Of a DNA stretch of 23,971 nt, positions 23,588 to 23,971 are shown one piece after another. The stretch comes from an uncultured Eggerthellaceae bacterium. GTDB lineage: Bacteria > Actinomycetota > Coriobacteriia > Coriobacteriales > Eggerthellaceae. The stretch covers positions 1-23,971 of the forward strand of contig CAKUOV010000038.1 in the NCBI GenBank assembly GCA_934670115.1, read 5' to 3'. The notes under the pieces were generated by a model. It saw only the letters and a list, made by a program, of their open reading frames with translations. It did not search any database and was not told the origin of the DNA. The stretch's first letter is position 1, and each line of letters opens with the position of its first letter. The position numbers were made by a program, and so were the translations under genes.

Positions 23588-23971
23588 CTACGAACGCCGC
23601 GCTCCACCGTACGCCGCGTTCTTGCGATTACCGAACGCACTACCCTTGCGGGCGTTTTTCTTCAACTTCGCCAGCACGTCCGCTTCGCTTTCGCCTTCCA
23701 CCTGGGAACGCAAGCGAACCACCTGGTCACGAAGACGCGCTGCTTCCTCGAAATCCATACTTGCCGATGCCGCCGCCATTTCTTCTTCCAGCGACGAAAT
23801 CATGCGCATAATCTGATCGCGCGAGAATTCCGCCAACTCGGCATTCACCTCATCGGCCGAACGCGAACCCGCCTCGTCGGTCACGTACGACATAATGTCG
23901 TTGATGGCCTTGCGGATGGTCTGCGGCTGAATGCCATGCTCCTGATTGTACGCCATCTGAATCTGGCGGCG
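23588..23971 (-). CDS. uvrB: Excinuclease ABC subunit B, C-terminal part (5' end outside the window)
   Basis: The frame is open to the right edge and reads RRQIQMAYNQEHGIQPQTIRKAI, the conserved region just after the UvrB helicase core. It is followed by the UVR motif (FSRDQIMRMISSLEEEMAAA, with FEEAARLRDQVVRLR) that contacts UvrC. About 127 residues are in the window, ending GGARRS. UvrB verifies DNA lesions in nucleotide excision repair together with UvrA and UvrC. The tail after the UVR motif is basic and of ordinary length. A 217-bp gap with the palindromic repeat separates it from the FAD-LRR gene. Confidence 0.95.
   Translation of the reverse strand, partial: RRQIQMAYNQEHGIQPQTIRKAINDIMSYVTDEAGSRSADEVNAELAEFSRDQIMRMISSLEEEMAAASASMDFEEAARLRDQVVRLRSQVEGESEADVLAKLKKNARKGSAFGNRKNAAYGGARRS

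Overview
The window reads as chromosomal DNA from a high-GC anaerobic actinobacterium, most likely a Coriobacteriia/Eggerthellaceae-type genome. That placement is inferred from protein style and gene content (short-form HisG with HisZ, BspA-like leucine-rich repeats, MoxR/VWA pair, DHA2 exporter); no rRNA or other taxonomic marker is present and the genus is not claimed. Nearly all genes lie on the minus strand; only marR and the exporter are on plus.

Layout. 1-165 (minus): most of a cobalamin riboswitch whose last part and regulated gene lie beyond the left edge. 166-1270: about 1.1 kb without a convincing gene, holding two fold-back elements (380-594 and 721-958), G/C-rich small hairpins, a diverged direct repeat and a 31-bp palindromic repeat. 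1271-8896 (minus): a compact histidine operon in the order hisZG-hisD-hisC-hisB-hisH-hisA-hisF. HisZ and HisG are one fused protein, HisH carries two low-complexity insertions, and hisI/hisE are absent. 8897-10066: a 1.2 kb gene-free stretch with a putative his promoter/operator palindrome, a long purine-rich leader, a compound tandem array and a third fold-back element. 10067-11047 (minus): a LarC-like nickel-cofactor protein lacking its C-terminal domain. 11140-14508 (plus): a promoter/operator, a MarR regulator and an 852-residue DHA2-type exporter with a huge extracellular coiled-coil loop. 14560-23370 (minus): three large genes forming a putative operon: an FAD-dependent oxidoreductase fused to a BspA-like LRR protein, a VWA/DUF2201-like protein, and a MoxR-type AAA+ ATPase fused to an ArsM-like methyltransferase. 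23588-23971 (minus): the C-terminal end of uvrB.

How they work together. The his operon covers ATP-PRPP transfer (HisZG), ring isomerisation (HisA), imidazole ring formation (HisH/HisF), dehydration (HisB), transamination (HisC) and final oxidation (HisD); the pyrophosphohydrolase/cyclohydrolase steps must be encoded elsewhere. MarR and the exporter look like a self-regulated efflux unit. The AAA+/VWA/LRR locus looks like a MoxR-type remodelling machine whose two outer components have each been fused to an enzyme domain.

Two things stand out as possibly undescribed: (i) a family of three about 215-240 bp fold-back elements that share terminal motifs and layout while their stem sequences differ yet stay self-complementary, suggesting a conserved structure; and (ii) the FAD-LRR / VWA / AAA-methyltransferase operon. 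A palindromic 31-bp repeat is also present three times, one copy being translated inside hisH.
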